Assembly (NCBI RefSeq): GCF_000471905.2
Contig: NW_006497735.1
Span: forward strand, 1,031,785 to 1,095,784
DNA: 64,000 bases
Direction: 5' to 3'
Source of the DNA: Amborella trichopoda
Taxonomy: Eukaryota; Streptophyta; Magnoliopsida; Amborellales; Amborellaceae
Made by a program: the position numbers and the translations under genes. Every line of letters begins with the position of its first letter. The stretch's first letter is position 1. Positions 11,128 to 25,000 of this stretch are shown one piece after another. The notes beneath the pieces were generated by a model that had not been told where the DNA came from, ran no database searches, and saw only the letters and a list, made by a program, of their open reading frames with translations.

Positions 11128-14100
11128 CTGTGACCAATTTAGAGTTTAGAAAGGGCAGGAAAAGAATTAAAACACACACTCACACATGCACACAGCGAGA
11201 GACCTGTCAGTCCGGATGGTTCCATTGAGGAAGCAGGATCTTTTGTGGGTCCGATCATAGAAGGGAGAAGTCCCGCAGTCATGTCTCTATCTAGGGCATA
11301 GATGGTGTCGTCATCATAAACTTCCTTCGAGGCCCAAAACTGCAAAATCTTCTTTAGCCGAGCCTGATTTGCATCTTTGTTTTGAGGGTTGTGATAAATT
11401 CTAGCCAGCATAGCCCCAAGAACAGGTCTAAAGGCGAGGGCCTCATTGTCGAGTTCTCGAGGATTCATACGCCTCTGTAAACTGCAGTAGAAGACACAAA
11501 AAAGTCTTCAAGTATTTCAAATCAGGCATTGAATGAATCCTGCAATGAAATAAATAAAAAAAGCCTCAATCTAAAGCCTGCAATTTAAATAAAACAAAAA
11601 TGTTAATGGACGATTCAGGCCCAGAGAAACCTTGTTTCCAACTAAAAGTTGTTCTTCGACAATTGGGGAAGAATAGAATCAGATCAAATCATCGGGAAAC
11701 ACAATTTTCTTGCATGTACATAACAGTTCAAAAGACGCAAATTTATGGACTGACACAATTGCTTACATGACAAGTAGAAGAGGCAAATCTATTCATGGGT
11801 AAAAGAATGGGATCAAGGCGAGGTGCGCCACAAGACATCTTGAATTCCATTCCTATCATGGGTAAGGGACGCTGAACTACCAAAAAATAAAAATAAAAAG
11901 TATCTATGCATAGGCACTAATGATACCCCACTTCAGACAAACCACCCTAATCTATGACAACAATCTATAGACCCACATAGTTGCCTTGCTCTCTCTATGA
12001 AACAAGTCTTAGAATCTGCTTCATCTACCCTAAGTCCATATATCATAGGTCGCATGAAGCAACAATTTAATTGCAGCAATATCAGTTGGAAACTCCCACT
12101 ATAACTGTATTGCGTAATAGCACCCCCTTTTCATCAAGCTTTCTTTCAGATGCAACCAGATCATCAGAAATACTTTCTTTCAGATGCAACCAGATCATCA
12201 GAAAGGATTTCAAACTTTAGGTAGCAGTCCTATTTCAAACTTTAGTCAGCAGTCCAGCTCAATCTACCCTGCTTCAGTCCAATCAATTAGGCATCTATAA
12301 ATTGGTGTTCACATGCAATAGATTTATGTGAAACGTCATAAAAAGTCATCATGGCTTCTTCCCATAAAGAACAGAAGCCACTTACCTGAACTTATATTCA
12401 GAATGGAGTGCAGAAGAATCACCTAAAACCAGAAAGCTATGAGAAGTGTGGACTTGATTAAGGTTATATCCACTTCTAGTAGTGCAAATAACTTGCAGGG
12501 ATGTAGTCCAATTGCCCTACTTAGAACTTGTGACATAGTATTGTACAGATATGTCTTACTAGTTCTGCCCCTGTGCCATTATGTGATCCATTAACTGTTT
12601 TAATTATTGAGGGTGCCTCCCTTAGGTGCATGATTTGTACGTTCACATGGTTATTCAGGCATATGCTGACTGCAGTATTTAATTATCAATTATTTTTGTC
12701 AACATCCAAAAAAACTTCAATGGGAAAGCTTGTCGATATATTGCCAACCGGAGTTTTCAGTCTCTGACAAACTATTGAATGCTAGCTCATCTAATACGCA
12801 TGTCAGCGAAAAAAAACAAACTACCCCTTTCTAATACACATGACGGGATAAGAATAAAATTGTGATAGTAAAGTCTTGCCAAATACGTAGAGAGGCATGA
12901 TAATATTGATCAGTAATGACCTAAACAAGTTCAAGAGACAAAATCTGAGGATCTGAAAGAACTTCCTAATCCAAAATGAAAGTTTTCTTTGTGTTGGTAC
13001 CATCTAAAAGCATTAGAACCTGTTCTAATTACTTAAGAACTAAAAAATAGGCGACCAACCATCTGGGACACAAAATTATGATCGAGTAGAGTTATCAAAC
13101 AGTCAAAAAACATGGTCTTGTTGAACACAGGTAAATGGCAAAGTTACTTTACAGATTTAAAATAACTCTTGGGACATCCTATTTCAAGGGATCCACACTT
13201 GAACATTACCCAAACCAGTCTCCAATCATGGCCCTATACTTACTTGACTCAACCATCACCCAATTTGGCCCCTAGACCTTACAGGTTCGTAATGATGTGG
13301 CTTGTGAATGGTAGGATATACAGCCTAATCTCTCAAAGGTTGTCCTCCTTTGTGTTTCAAGACTATGCAAGAACTGCCAACTCCTTTAAGAAACTAATGA
13401 CCTGGAACCAAGAACACTTTTCGGCCACCGCCCATTGAAAAAATTGTCCCCGATCTATTATCAAAGATATTGACCTGCTTGAGGATGTCCGCTACCTGAA
13501 CCCAAAGGAGAGATCCACTAGAAACACTACTAAGATCGACCTACAAATTGCTTCAGGAAGGACGAGATTTTCAGGCATCAAATGGTTAAAGGAAACAGAA
13601 AAAATGTTCTTCCATAAAATGGCTCTCTATAGGAAAAGAAGCAACTCTATCCTACAAATTAAGGTAGAGGGCGCACATTCGAAGACCACAATGACATCTG
13701 TCGCGTGATAACTTTCTTCAAAAATATTTTTTCTGCTGAAAACATCATCTCACCAAAAGTTGCCATTATTGAAATCCTAGTTAATCTCCAATGCGTGGTC
13801 CGTCTGCTTAGGGAAACCATTCTATCAAAAAAGAAGTTTGTAGGGCCATCATCAAGCTAGGCCATGACAAGGCACCTGGGCCCGATGTCTTCCCAGTAGA
13901 TTTGTTCCCACCAATTGTGGTAAATTGCCAAGACATTATGGACTGCTACTCTGAGTTTTACTAGAGGGGCATCACAAACAAGGACATGAATGCCACCATC
14001 ATCACCGAGAGGAGATCAAAGACTTCAAATCCAACTGCCTGATCAACAGTTCCTACAAATACTAGCCAGTGCTGACCTCCCAGCTACCCAGGAGCTAAGC

Positions 14101-17100
14101 CAAGTAATGTCGCCTCCTCAAGGCGACTTTGTGCAAGGAAGGCAGATCCTTCACGTGGCTCTAATTGTGCACGAATGTATTGATAAACGAGCCCAATCAA
14201 ACTCGTCAGAAATCATTGCAAATTAGATTTTGAAAATCCTTACAACCGCATGAATTGGGACATCCTCAATTAAATTCTAGCTTTAATAGGTTTTGGAGCT
14301 AAAAGGAGATCCTCCATGCCAGGTTGCCCCTCCTCTGAGCACTTATAGATAGTGTTACATAGACGCCGACATGAGTATCGTGTCCAGTGTGTATCTCAAG
14401 TATCTAGAACTTTGGCCCAAAAACCCACTATGTCCTCGACACGTCCATGCAACCTTATATATAATATACACATAAATAATAAAAGAATTTCAACATATAA
14501 TTTGTTAAAATAATAAATAAACGATCTAAAATTTAAGAAAAATAAATAAATTTTATGGAAGAAAAATAAAAATATATCCTTCTATATATGCAAAAGTAAT
14601 ATTTTGCATAACGCATGTCATAATTATTTCACAATTGTTTTAGTAGAAACATTTATAATTTGACATTATCAGACGGATGGCAAGCTGAATTCAGCACAAC
14701 ACAATTCATATTTTAGAACATAAATCACATTCAAACTTTAGAGACACTCTATGTGACAATCTTAGTACGTAAGAATATTATAATAAATGACTATAAAATC
14801 ATCATCATAGCCTTTTCCCAATTAGTTGGGGTCGGCTACATGAATCTTGGTCCGCCATTCCGTTCTCTTAAAGGCCATACCCTCAATGAGGCAATAAGTC
14901 CCCATATATTTTCCACCCACGTCCTTTTGGGCCTACCCCTTACCCTTTTCAGTCCTTCTACTTGAATGAACTCGCACCTCCTAACAGGTGTTGTACTTGG
15001 TCGGCGCCATATATGGCCAGCCCACCTAAGTCTACTCTCTCTCATCTTATCGCCTATTGGTATCACACCTAAATTCTCCCGAATGGATTCATTTTGAATT
15101 CTATCCCTTCTAGTCTTGCCATTCATCCATCTCAACATCCTCATCTCTGCTACACTCATTCTATGGGTATATTGTTTAATGTCTGCCCAACATTCCGCCT
15201 CATAGAGAAAAGCTGGTCTCACAGCTGTCCTATAGAACTTGCCCTTCTACTTTATGTCCACCCAACATTCTAGTTGCACATCTTTACTTCGCCCACCTAG
15301 TTCTAATTTTGTGTGCGACATGTTCCTCAATCTCTCCATTTTTCTGTATTATCGACCCAAGATAAATAAATACATAAATTTTATATTTTATTACATTTTA
15401 CTATTTGATAAGAGAGTTCTTTTATTTTGAGTCATAATATTTAAATAGTATACTTCTGTGCTCTAATAGTCCATCATTTAGTTTAACTATTATACTATAT
15501 AAAATGTTGTTCATTTAAATACACATGACAATTCCTCATAGTGATTGCAAGTAGCAGGCTGCTTCAACACGTCTCATGTTCCAAACTAGCCCTTGGCATT
15601 CATTTTTGAAAATGCAATCCTACAAAGTTCAAAAAAGGTTTAGTCACATGAAAAAAACAACCCTCACAAGGATTTGATCTCAACACCATTTGCGTCAAGA
15701 ATATCCGCACTACTATTTGGCTATGAGCTTCCAAATTTTTTTTTTTTTTTGAAAGAGTTAAGTGTGACCATGAGCTTCGTAATTTGCAATATAATGACGA
15801 CACTCCAATATGAAGTGTCGACAGATAACCAGTAAAATGGCCTGAGACATACAGACAACATGTCAAACCGGTGTCTATGCATGTTGACACGTGTCAAAGT
15901 GTTGACATGTGTCGATACCCGATACAATGAGATCTATGAAGTGTCTAGGTAATACTGCTTCTAGATCCTCATCAATTGGTCCTTATAGGACATTTTCCTA
16001 CATCACGAGGGTTACGACAGAGTGATCCCCTTTATGTGTTCATGTTTTTCATTGGGCAGGCACATTCGGCAGATCCACAGAAAAAGTTTACAACCATGAG
16101 TTCCTAAGGGGGTTTGCCACTTCACGACTAGGAAAGGCCGTCATCCACCTCCAATATACTAATAATATATACATGTTTTGTAATATCACTCTTGTGAGAT
16201 TATTTGGGGTGGTCACTATCACAAAAGTGAATATGGCAAGGACCAAGCTCCTGAGGGTTGGGCTTTGAACATATCAATGCTCGATCCCTTGCAAGGAGAA
16301 TGAGTTACAGTACAGACTTTTTACCCAAAAAATATCTCAATCTGCCTCTTTGCATGGGGAAACCCATGAAGGACAAAGGAAATGACATAGTGCAGAAGTT
16401 TGAAAGATGGTTAGCTGCCAAGAAAGTTTGTACCCTCTCCTTCAGAGGTCGAAACAACTTGATAAAAGCCACTTTAGCTATATCTCCATGTATCAAATGT
16501 TCCTCTTCTGCATGCTGATGAGCAAAGTCTATAAATTGTAATGGTTAATGCAGAATTTCCTATGGAACAGGTCAGACGCTACTCACAAAATACATTTGGT
16601 GATGTGGGACAGTGTTTGCTTGACAAAAAGGTCTGGGGATCTGAGAACTCAAGATGCAGTTGTCACACAGAAGCTCACAATTGGTGGTGGTGGTACACCA
16701 TCCATCAGATTCCATATGGAATTAGCTCGACGCTTACCATTATGTGGGTGATGGTATTAACCCCATGCCTGCAGCTAGCAATCTTGTGGAAGAAGGCAGT
16801 GTTTCTATCTCTTGCTCAAAGCCATTTGATTCTGGATGTCTGGAATAGATTTCTTCCTTCTTGAGAAGATGCATGGCCTCTTGTCGTTTAGAAGACTTAG
16901 AGAGGTTAAGGCTCAGATCTCTTCAACAGTGTGCAAATCTTTGATTTGAGTGAGCACAGCAGCACAAAAGTTATTTAGGATCTATGGCTCCATTGTTTAT
17001 TTACAAGTTTTAGTATGTGAAGCGTTCTTTGGAGTTTGAAACCTGCCCACTCGTGGACAGAGAAAGAAACCTGTCAGGACCCAAGCAGGTTCTCAAATTT

Positions 17101-19036
17101 GGGTTCATCGAATTAAGAGGGTTTGAATCGAAAAGGTTTTGGTCCCAATAAAGGTGGGAGGGCATTGAGAAGGATGGGTTTGTGGTCCAAGGAATAGGAT
17201 CCATTGTACATGTCATCTCATTCATGGGAGATCAAAAAGCAATCAAATATGATTAAGGTAGGATCTGAAGAGTGGTTGGACCAAGTATAAGCAGAGCCAT
17301 TAAGAAGGATATCGATGACATTCTTGTGGGGAATGAAATTTGAGAAGCCAGTCATGATAGCAATGATTCTAGTATGACAGTTCCATGTACCCATCTGACA
17401 GTGTTGAAATCTCCTCCTATGACCCATGGGTTGGGATGCAAAGGCACTAAGCTCACTTCAAAAGTCAAAGGCTTAGTCCGTTCCAGCCATATACAATCGT
17501 GACTTCCAGCAAACATCATCAGAATTTCTATATAGGGCAATGGATACCACATAGGATCCAATGGTTTCAGAGACAAAAGTGTGAATAGTGGGATCGGAAA
17601 GACGATAATTCAAAGGATCGCGACAGTGCAGCGTCTAAATGCACCTTGGGGATGAGGACAATGTGTCACATCGGTCGGCAGAGCTACAGGTGTATTTGCA
17701 GCTGAAGCTTCTCGAGACTCATTGTCGACATCAATGAATACCCGGAGTTGGTGAAGGCTGACTTCCAGGATGAGGGAGAGAGGAAACCTCAACTTGGATG
17801 TGAGAAGATGTGGGACGCAAATTGGTGACATGGCAATTCTTGGATGGTCACGCTTCCAGACTTCTTCGTGTGAGAATTGGAGCATTTGCAGACTATTGCA
17901 GTTGATTCGTGACACCTGCAATCCTCTAGAGTAGGAAGGAAAATTATGATCCACAATGACTGCTATAGGCATGAAGATTTTTGCCTCTTGAGGGGAGATG
18001 GAGATTTTGTAAAGATATGTTCCAAACTTCAAGAATATGGAATGTAGAATGCATTCTTAGTCGGAGATTGGATCAAGATGGTGGAAGAGCCTATGGGGAG
18101 TTTCTGGAATGTTTTTTTAATTTAATTTTATGGAACCTCCACAGAAATCTCCAATGCTGTGTAGGTGGCCAGATGACAGGCATGCAGAAGAATACCTTGA
18201 AGATGGATCCATATTCTTCAGTTGGGAGGGCTAAGAAAGCCCAGCTCCAAGGTTTGAGATGGAGTTTGCATTTTCTCAAGATGAGGTCTCTTATGGCCGC
18301 AACTAAATCATCACTTCCTTGGAGGGGAAAGAAAGGAGGTAGGCTGCCCTAGCCAGAGGCTAACACATATGAATTTAGAGTTCAAGATGGTTATGCATAT
18401 TCCTAGAATTATGTCTAGGTGGATCAAATTCAGCTATAGAGGATAGTTTCAGGAAATCTAACATGTAGAAAGCTACCTTGGATATGGATGAGCTCTTGGC
18501 TTGGTCTAATGACAAGGGAGAAGGTGGTTAGGAGTATTTGATGTTGAATAGGTAGGTTTCAGGTTTGGCTTGTGGGTCTACAAAGTTGGAGGAGTTGAGA
18601 GTGAGGTAAGTTTGTTCGGATTTCTAGCTTTGGTTGAGTTGCCGATAGAAAGCTTTATGAGGCTGTAAGAGGTGTTTTTAGTTATATGGTATAGATGGAG
18701 CAAAGGGATCGGAGGTTGATAAGAAAAGGAAGTTGGAATTATGGTTGTAGGTGTGGGTGTGAGTTAGGGGTTTCCATGGCACTAAATGGAGTTAGGGAGG
18801 GGGTCTGTTTTCTGTGGGGGGGGGTGGTGTGTGAGCTTAGTAGGTTTATTAGTAGGGATTATTAATCCTACTAAGGGATTATTAGTAGGTTTAATGAGCT
18901 TAGAGTATTTGTGGCTAAAGAGAGGACAAAGGAATATGGGTTGATTTAGCATTATCATCTAGAGATTTGGGAATTGAGGCTGTTGAACCATCGAGACGCA
19001 CAATCGAAGGAAAGGAGGGGAAGGATCATCATCATC

Positions 19037-19068
<32 letters not shown>

Positions 19069-22000
19069 CATCAAAGCCTTATCCCAACTATCTTGTTCCG
19101 CCATTTTTCTCTATAAAGAGTCATGTTGTCAACAAACCATAAATCCCCATATCTTTTCTCACTACTTTCATCTATGTCCTTTTAGGCCTTCCCTTTTCCC
19201 TTTTAGAGTCTTCCACTTGAACCTCCGAACTGGTGTTGTATTGAGTTTGCGCTGCACATGGCCAGCTCATCTATGTCTACTTTCCTTCATCTTATCGCTA
19301 TTGAAGCCACATCTAAGTTCTCTCGAATGTATTCATTTTGAATTCTATATTTTCTTGCCTTGCCACCCGTCCATCTCAGCTACACTTATCCTATGAGCAT
19401 GTTGTTTCTTGACTATCCAACATTCCGTCCCATAAAGCAAAGTTGGTCTCACAGTTGTCCTATAGAACTGTCCCTTCAGCTTTATTGGTATATGCAGCAA
19501 TCAATGTTTAAAAAAACGGACCGCCCGGCGCCTAGGTGCCCAAAAAAAATTTTTCGCAGGCCTGGACCTGGGCATCCCAACACGAGTGGCCGTACCTGGG
19601 CGGGCGCCCAACACAGTTGACGAACTTTTTTTTTGTAACTTCGCCCAAAAGGGCAAAGGGGGTCATTTTGATGCTCAAGTTTGTATAAAATAAGTTTAGG
19701 GGTTTATTTTCAACCCCAAACTGAAAAAAAAAACAAGAAACCCTCAATCTTAAACTTATTTATGAGAATCTAAAGCAATTGCTGAGAATCAAAAGTACTT
19801 CTTGTGGATTGAAAAAGTTTGTCTTTCTGATTGAAATTATTTTTAGGGTGTTATTGGTGGTATTAGAAGACTTTTAAGTTGATTTGTGGCTCGACTAAGA
19901 TAGCCAACATCGAAGATCAGAGATTGGGTAGAAAAGGTCAGTCTGTAATCTTTATTTGAGATTTATTATTTCAATTTGACAGATCTTCTGTGGGGTCTAC
20001 TAGGGGTAGAAATCCGGGATGGAAATATTGTGTTAACCCAGATAAGAATGACAGAAATAAAATTATGTGCAATTTCTGTGGACATGTTTCTAATGCTGGC
20101 ATATATAGATTTAAGAAACATCTTGCCGGTATTAGAGGTGATGTCGCCCCATGTAAGAAAGTCTCAGATCTTGTAAAGAAAGAAATTTTGGAATACATTG
20201 AAGTTGAAAAGGGTAAAAAGTTGCAAAAAAAAGGATATAGCACAATTAAAGTCAGGGGTTCATATTTTTTATGATAATATTGAAACTGAAGAAGAGGATG
20301 CTGAAGAGGAGGAAGAAGAGGTAGCCATGGTTAGTACTCAGAGCTCTAAGACCAAGAGGGCTTTTGGGTCTAAGAAGGCTTGTACGAGAGGGCCTATAGA
20401 TAGTTTCTTTACACCTAGCCCTGAGACAGTAATTGAGAAAGGCTAGGGAAATTGGAAAAAATAGGTGACAATTGAAAATAGGTTTAAAAAGGAAGATAAA
20501 GCCAGGGTGATTCAGTATATTGCTCGGTGGTTTCACCATGCGGGCATTTCTTTTAACACTGCTAGTTTGAATAGCTTCCATACAATGTTGGAAACAATTG
20601 GGCAATTTGGGAGGTTTGAAAGCTCCAACTCCTTATGAAATTGGGGAGCCACTACTGAAGAAAGAAGTCAAGTACACTAATGAATATCTCAAGACTTATA
20701 AGGAGGTTTGGGCTAAATTTGGAGTTTCTTTGATGACAGATATGTTGAGTGATAGGAGGAGGAGGAGTAACATGAATTTATTAGTAAACTGTCCCACGGG
20801 TGCAATTTTTTTGTGCTCAATCGATGCTGCCAATGATGTTCATGATGCGTATTATATATTTTCTTTCATTGATAAGGGTATTGAGGAGGTTGGGGAGGAA
20901 CATGAATTCAAGTGATCACAGATAATGCTGCTCCCAATCTAGCTGCAGCTCATTTGCTTCGACAAAAGAGGTCTTGCATATTTTGGACTTCTTGCGCTGC
21001 ACATTGCGTAGATCTTATACTTGAGGCAATTGCTGAATTGCCTCCTATTAAAGGAATTATTTTTAAGGCTAAGAAGCTTACAATCTTCATAAACAGTCAC
21101 ATACTTACCCTTAGCATGATGCGTAAGTTTACAAAACAGAGAGAGAGAGCTAGTGGGGTCACTAGATTTGCCACTGCCTACCTTAGTCTACAGAGCATGT
21201 ATAAGAGGAGGATCGCATTAAGGTCTATGTTTGCTTCAGAGGCGTGGAGTAGGTGTACGTGATCTAAAGATGCCAAGGGAAAGAAGACACGAGATATTAT
21301 TCTTTCGAAATATTTTTGGCGTAAGGTGAAGCATGCGATATTAGTATTTCCTCCCTTAGTGAAGGTCTAGCGCTTGGTTGATGCTGATAAGCCCTCCATG
21401 GGCTTTATATATGATGCAATGGAAAGGGCTAAGAATGAGATTGCTGAGAATTTGCCGATGATGCAGCGAAGTATGCCCCAATTTGGGAGATTATAGATGA
21501 TAAATGGGATAGGCAGCTCCATAGACCATTGCATGCAACGGAATACTACTTGAACCCCAAATTCTTTTATGCAGATGCAGATATTGAGTCAAAAGGGGTA
21601 ATTATGGATGGATTTTAATGAGTGCCTTGAGAAAGTAGTTCCTGATCCAAATATCCAAGATAAGATATCAATTGAAGAGCTAATTTCGTAAAAGTGTTCC
21701 TTGATGTCATTTGGCAAATATATGGCATTAAGGCAGAGAAACAAAGACGAACCAAGTAATATTCTTTTGACTTATGTACTTTTGTTTTATAAAATATAAA
21801 TTTATAATTTTCTTTTAAGTTCTGATAATGTTAAATACCTAAATTAATTATAAAGGTTGTTGCCCACATATTGCAGCCCAATGGCGGAGACAGCATGAGA
21901 GCAGCGCTCCAAACCTCCAGAAGATGGCTATGAGGATGTTGAGTTTGACAACTACCTCTTCTGGTTGTGAGCGCAATTGGAGTTCGTTTGAGATGGTATT

Positions 22001-25000
22001 TTACTATTTTACTATGTTACTATTTTAGAGGAATAAAATTTTATATGCTTTTTTTGTTTATAAGTTCATATTTAGTTTGTAATATAGATTCATAAAAGGT
22101 AAGAAGCTCATAAACCTATAGTAGTTACTTATGCATTATTTTTCCTTATAGGTGCATACAAAGAGAAGAAATAGCCTTGAGCAAAGGAAGCTCAATGACT
22201 TGGTTTTTGTTAGAGAGAATCAAAGGCTCAAGAAGAAGAAAAACCAGCCAAAAAAGGACCCTATCTCTTTGAAAGACATGGAGAATGCTTCAGATTGGCT
22301 AGTTAGTGACCTTGGTACTGAGGAGATCTTCCCTGGGGATGGTTTGACATGGGAAATGGTCGAGGAGGCTTCAAGGCAAGCTTCTGATCCTAGGAGGACT
22401 CGAGCAACTTCTTCTGCTGGTACTTCACGGAGGGAGATAGAGGAAGAGGAGGCAGATTCAGAAGAATCTCTGGAAGAAGAGGGATATGTTGAAGAGGGTG
22501 ATGATTCTAATGATGACGGCCTCAATTATAATGCAAAAGAAAGCAATGAAGATGATGATTCAGATTCTTAATGATATATTGCTTGTCTTCTCTCTTCTTT
22601 TGAAGTAACTTTAATACTTTATTGCACCATCTTGGCTTGGACTTTAAACATTTGGAGTTTGAACGATTTTTATTTAGTTATGTAGTTTGTAATTTTTTTG
22701 TCTTTTTGAACTATTTCGTTGTGTGGTTTACTGGTTTTTCTATAGTTTTGGAAGTCAGTTTGTTGATGACTTGGAGAGTTGGAGACTTGGAATCTTGGAT
22801 GTTATTATGGTTTATTTTATGGACATGGAATATGCCAATATGGAGAATTTCTGAATTTGAGCGTTGGAGACCTTACAGTGGCCTATTAGAGTTTTAAATG
22901 TTTTGTATGGTTCAAATTTTGGAATAAATGACAAATTTTGACACAAATATATGCATATATGTGCATTTGGATAACAAATATATAAAAAAAAACTAAGAAT
23001 TTACACCTCAGGGTGCCCGAGGTTCTGGGCGCCCGCCTAGGCGTTGGGCGCCAGGCAGGCCGCCTAGGGGCCGCCTAGCGTTTTTTGAAACCTTGGCAGC
23101 AATCACATAAAACTCCGAACGCACATCTCTACTTCGCCCACCCAGCTCTAATTCTATGTGCGATATCTACCTCAATCTCTTTATTTTCTTGGATTATGGA
23201 CCCTAGATATCAAAAATAGTCTCTTTCAGGTATTTCTAGACCATTAATCTTAATTACTTCTTTTTTTCTACTCCTACTATTACTAAACTTGCATACCATA
23301 TATTGTGTCTTAGTCTTGTTAATTTTAAAACCTTTAGATTCTAGAGCATCCCTCCAAAGTTCTAATTTTACGATTATGCTGCTTTTAGTCGCATCGATCA
23401 AAACTAAGTCATCCACGAGCAACATATACCACAGTATCTCATCTTGTAGATGCCTGATTAACTCGTCCATAACTAAAATAAAGAGCTATGGGAACAGGGA
23501 GAAACATATTTAACTAAAACAACTAGATATGCCTAGTTAACATCAACGTTGACCCCTGACATAGGCCTATTGTCACTAAAACCTCACTTGTCTCTCGACT
23601 AGTTGTCTGCACACTAGTTAATATTCCCTTGTACATATGTCTCACACTAGACGGGGTGCAAGGGTATGATCTAGAAAGGGAGCAGGGTAAGGATTAGCTA
23701 GGTATATGAGTGGGACAAACAAGGATAGGTTGTTTTTTTTTTCCCCTCTTTTTTTAAGAATGAAAAGGAAAAGTTATGGGCGAACAGAAGCAAAATGTGG
23801 TAAAAGTCATCGTTAGGATAAGTACCAAAGTTATCCTCCCCTTCTCCAAAGAGGCAAGAAGGAGGACAGAGAGAGGAGGGGAGAGATCAAAAGAAATATT
23901 GATGTAACGGGGGTTAACAGGATGGCTACAATGCCTTAAAAAGAAGACTAGTATGGGCTCACGGATGGAACGAGTTGGATTTCGCCTAAAGATCCAAGTT
24001 ACGGTGGATCCCAGGTAGCCCGCCTTATGAAGGAGAACATCCAACTCAAAGCCTCCTATTCTTTCTCGCTTATAGATCTACGTTTGCTATACTTGGACAT
24101 CCCCGACATCGTACTTAGTAACAAAAGGTGTACCGCTTTGTCAGCCGAAACAGATCCAGTTCTACCAAACAAGTGAAAGGAGAGAACAACAGGCTAGTAA
24201 CAGCCTTAAGCTCCCCGATCACCCCCGTGATGGGGTTAGGTCCCCACTTGTCTCCAGATGAGGAGGGACAAGACGACCAGCATCAACACCACTTCACGCC
24301 TATATTAACAGACATGGCGCAGATGTCCTTCACGTATCTGCTGAAAAGCATCCGTGCTTGCTCGTTCACCTTAGGATTAAGAGAGAAACATAAAGCCATA
24401 GCCTCTGCAATCACTCCCTACTTATTTTCGGTTTCTTGCCTTTGTTACAACGATAGGAAAGTAATATTTCCAACATAAAATTTCTCTTTTTTGGACTTTA
24501 AAGAACTGTTATTACTCTTTTTTTGAAATTATTTATTTATTTTTATTTTTACTAAAACATTATTATTATTATTATTATTATTTCAAATAAATGTATGGTA
24601 CATTATGTACCAAAATTTTGTTCTCTAATAGATTTTTAATTTAAGCTTTTCTCTCACTAATATTTTTGACTAATTCTCTCACTAATAGTTATGACTAATT
24701 TTAATTTATTATAAATTTAAAATATTTGATAATAATCATGTCATATCAAGGAAATAATCATGTTATATCATGGCAACAAAAAATGGAACCAATTTTTTTT
24801 GTTGTTTTAATTTCAAAGAATTTATAAATTTAAGTACACAGTTTTAAGCAATAAATGTAATTTATGACTAATTTCGTGCATTTAATTTATAAAATTTGAA
24901 ATACTTTTAGAAATTGTGGCCATTCTTTGTTTCATTTCCAATTTGCTTTCCTTTCTAATTATAATATAGAATCAATATAAAACTGGTTTTAATATCTTTT

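Larger units (their letters stand above)
19502..23095 (+). mobile_element. hAT DNA transposon, near full length (3,594 bp)
   Basis: The terminal inverted repeats are CAATGTTTAAAAAAACG (left) and CAAGGTTTCAAAAAACG (right, reverse complement), flanked by the 8-bp duplication GCAGCAAT. Both ends carry GC-rich subterminal motifs (GCGCCTAGG, GGGCGCCC, GCCTAGGCG). Transposase pieces run in order on the plus strand: BED-type zinc finger CNFCGH with RFKKHLAG (about 20068-20130), DUF659 with ITDNAAPNL and [12 protein letters not shown] (20912-21030), an RNase H-like core with [20 protein letters not shown] (21380) and [18 protein letters not shown] (21520), the hAT dimerisation motif [11 protein letters not shown] (21960), [18 protein letters not shown] (22155), and an acidic tail to 22571. 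It was inserted into the RTE LINE. Confidence 0.93.

Noticed and set aside
22220-22525. A minus-strand frame rich in Ser
   Set aside because: It is the antisense of the acidic tail of the hAT transposase.
24128-24478. A 116-codon frame inside intron 1 as a possible extra exon
   Set aside because: It runs opposite to the host gene and matches no domain of the CHERP family. I found no family similarity on either strand.
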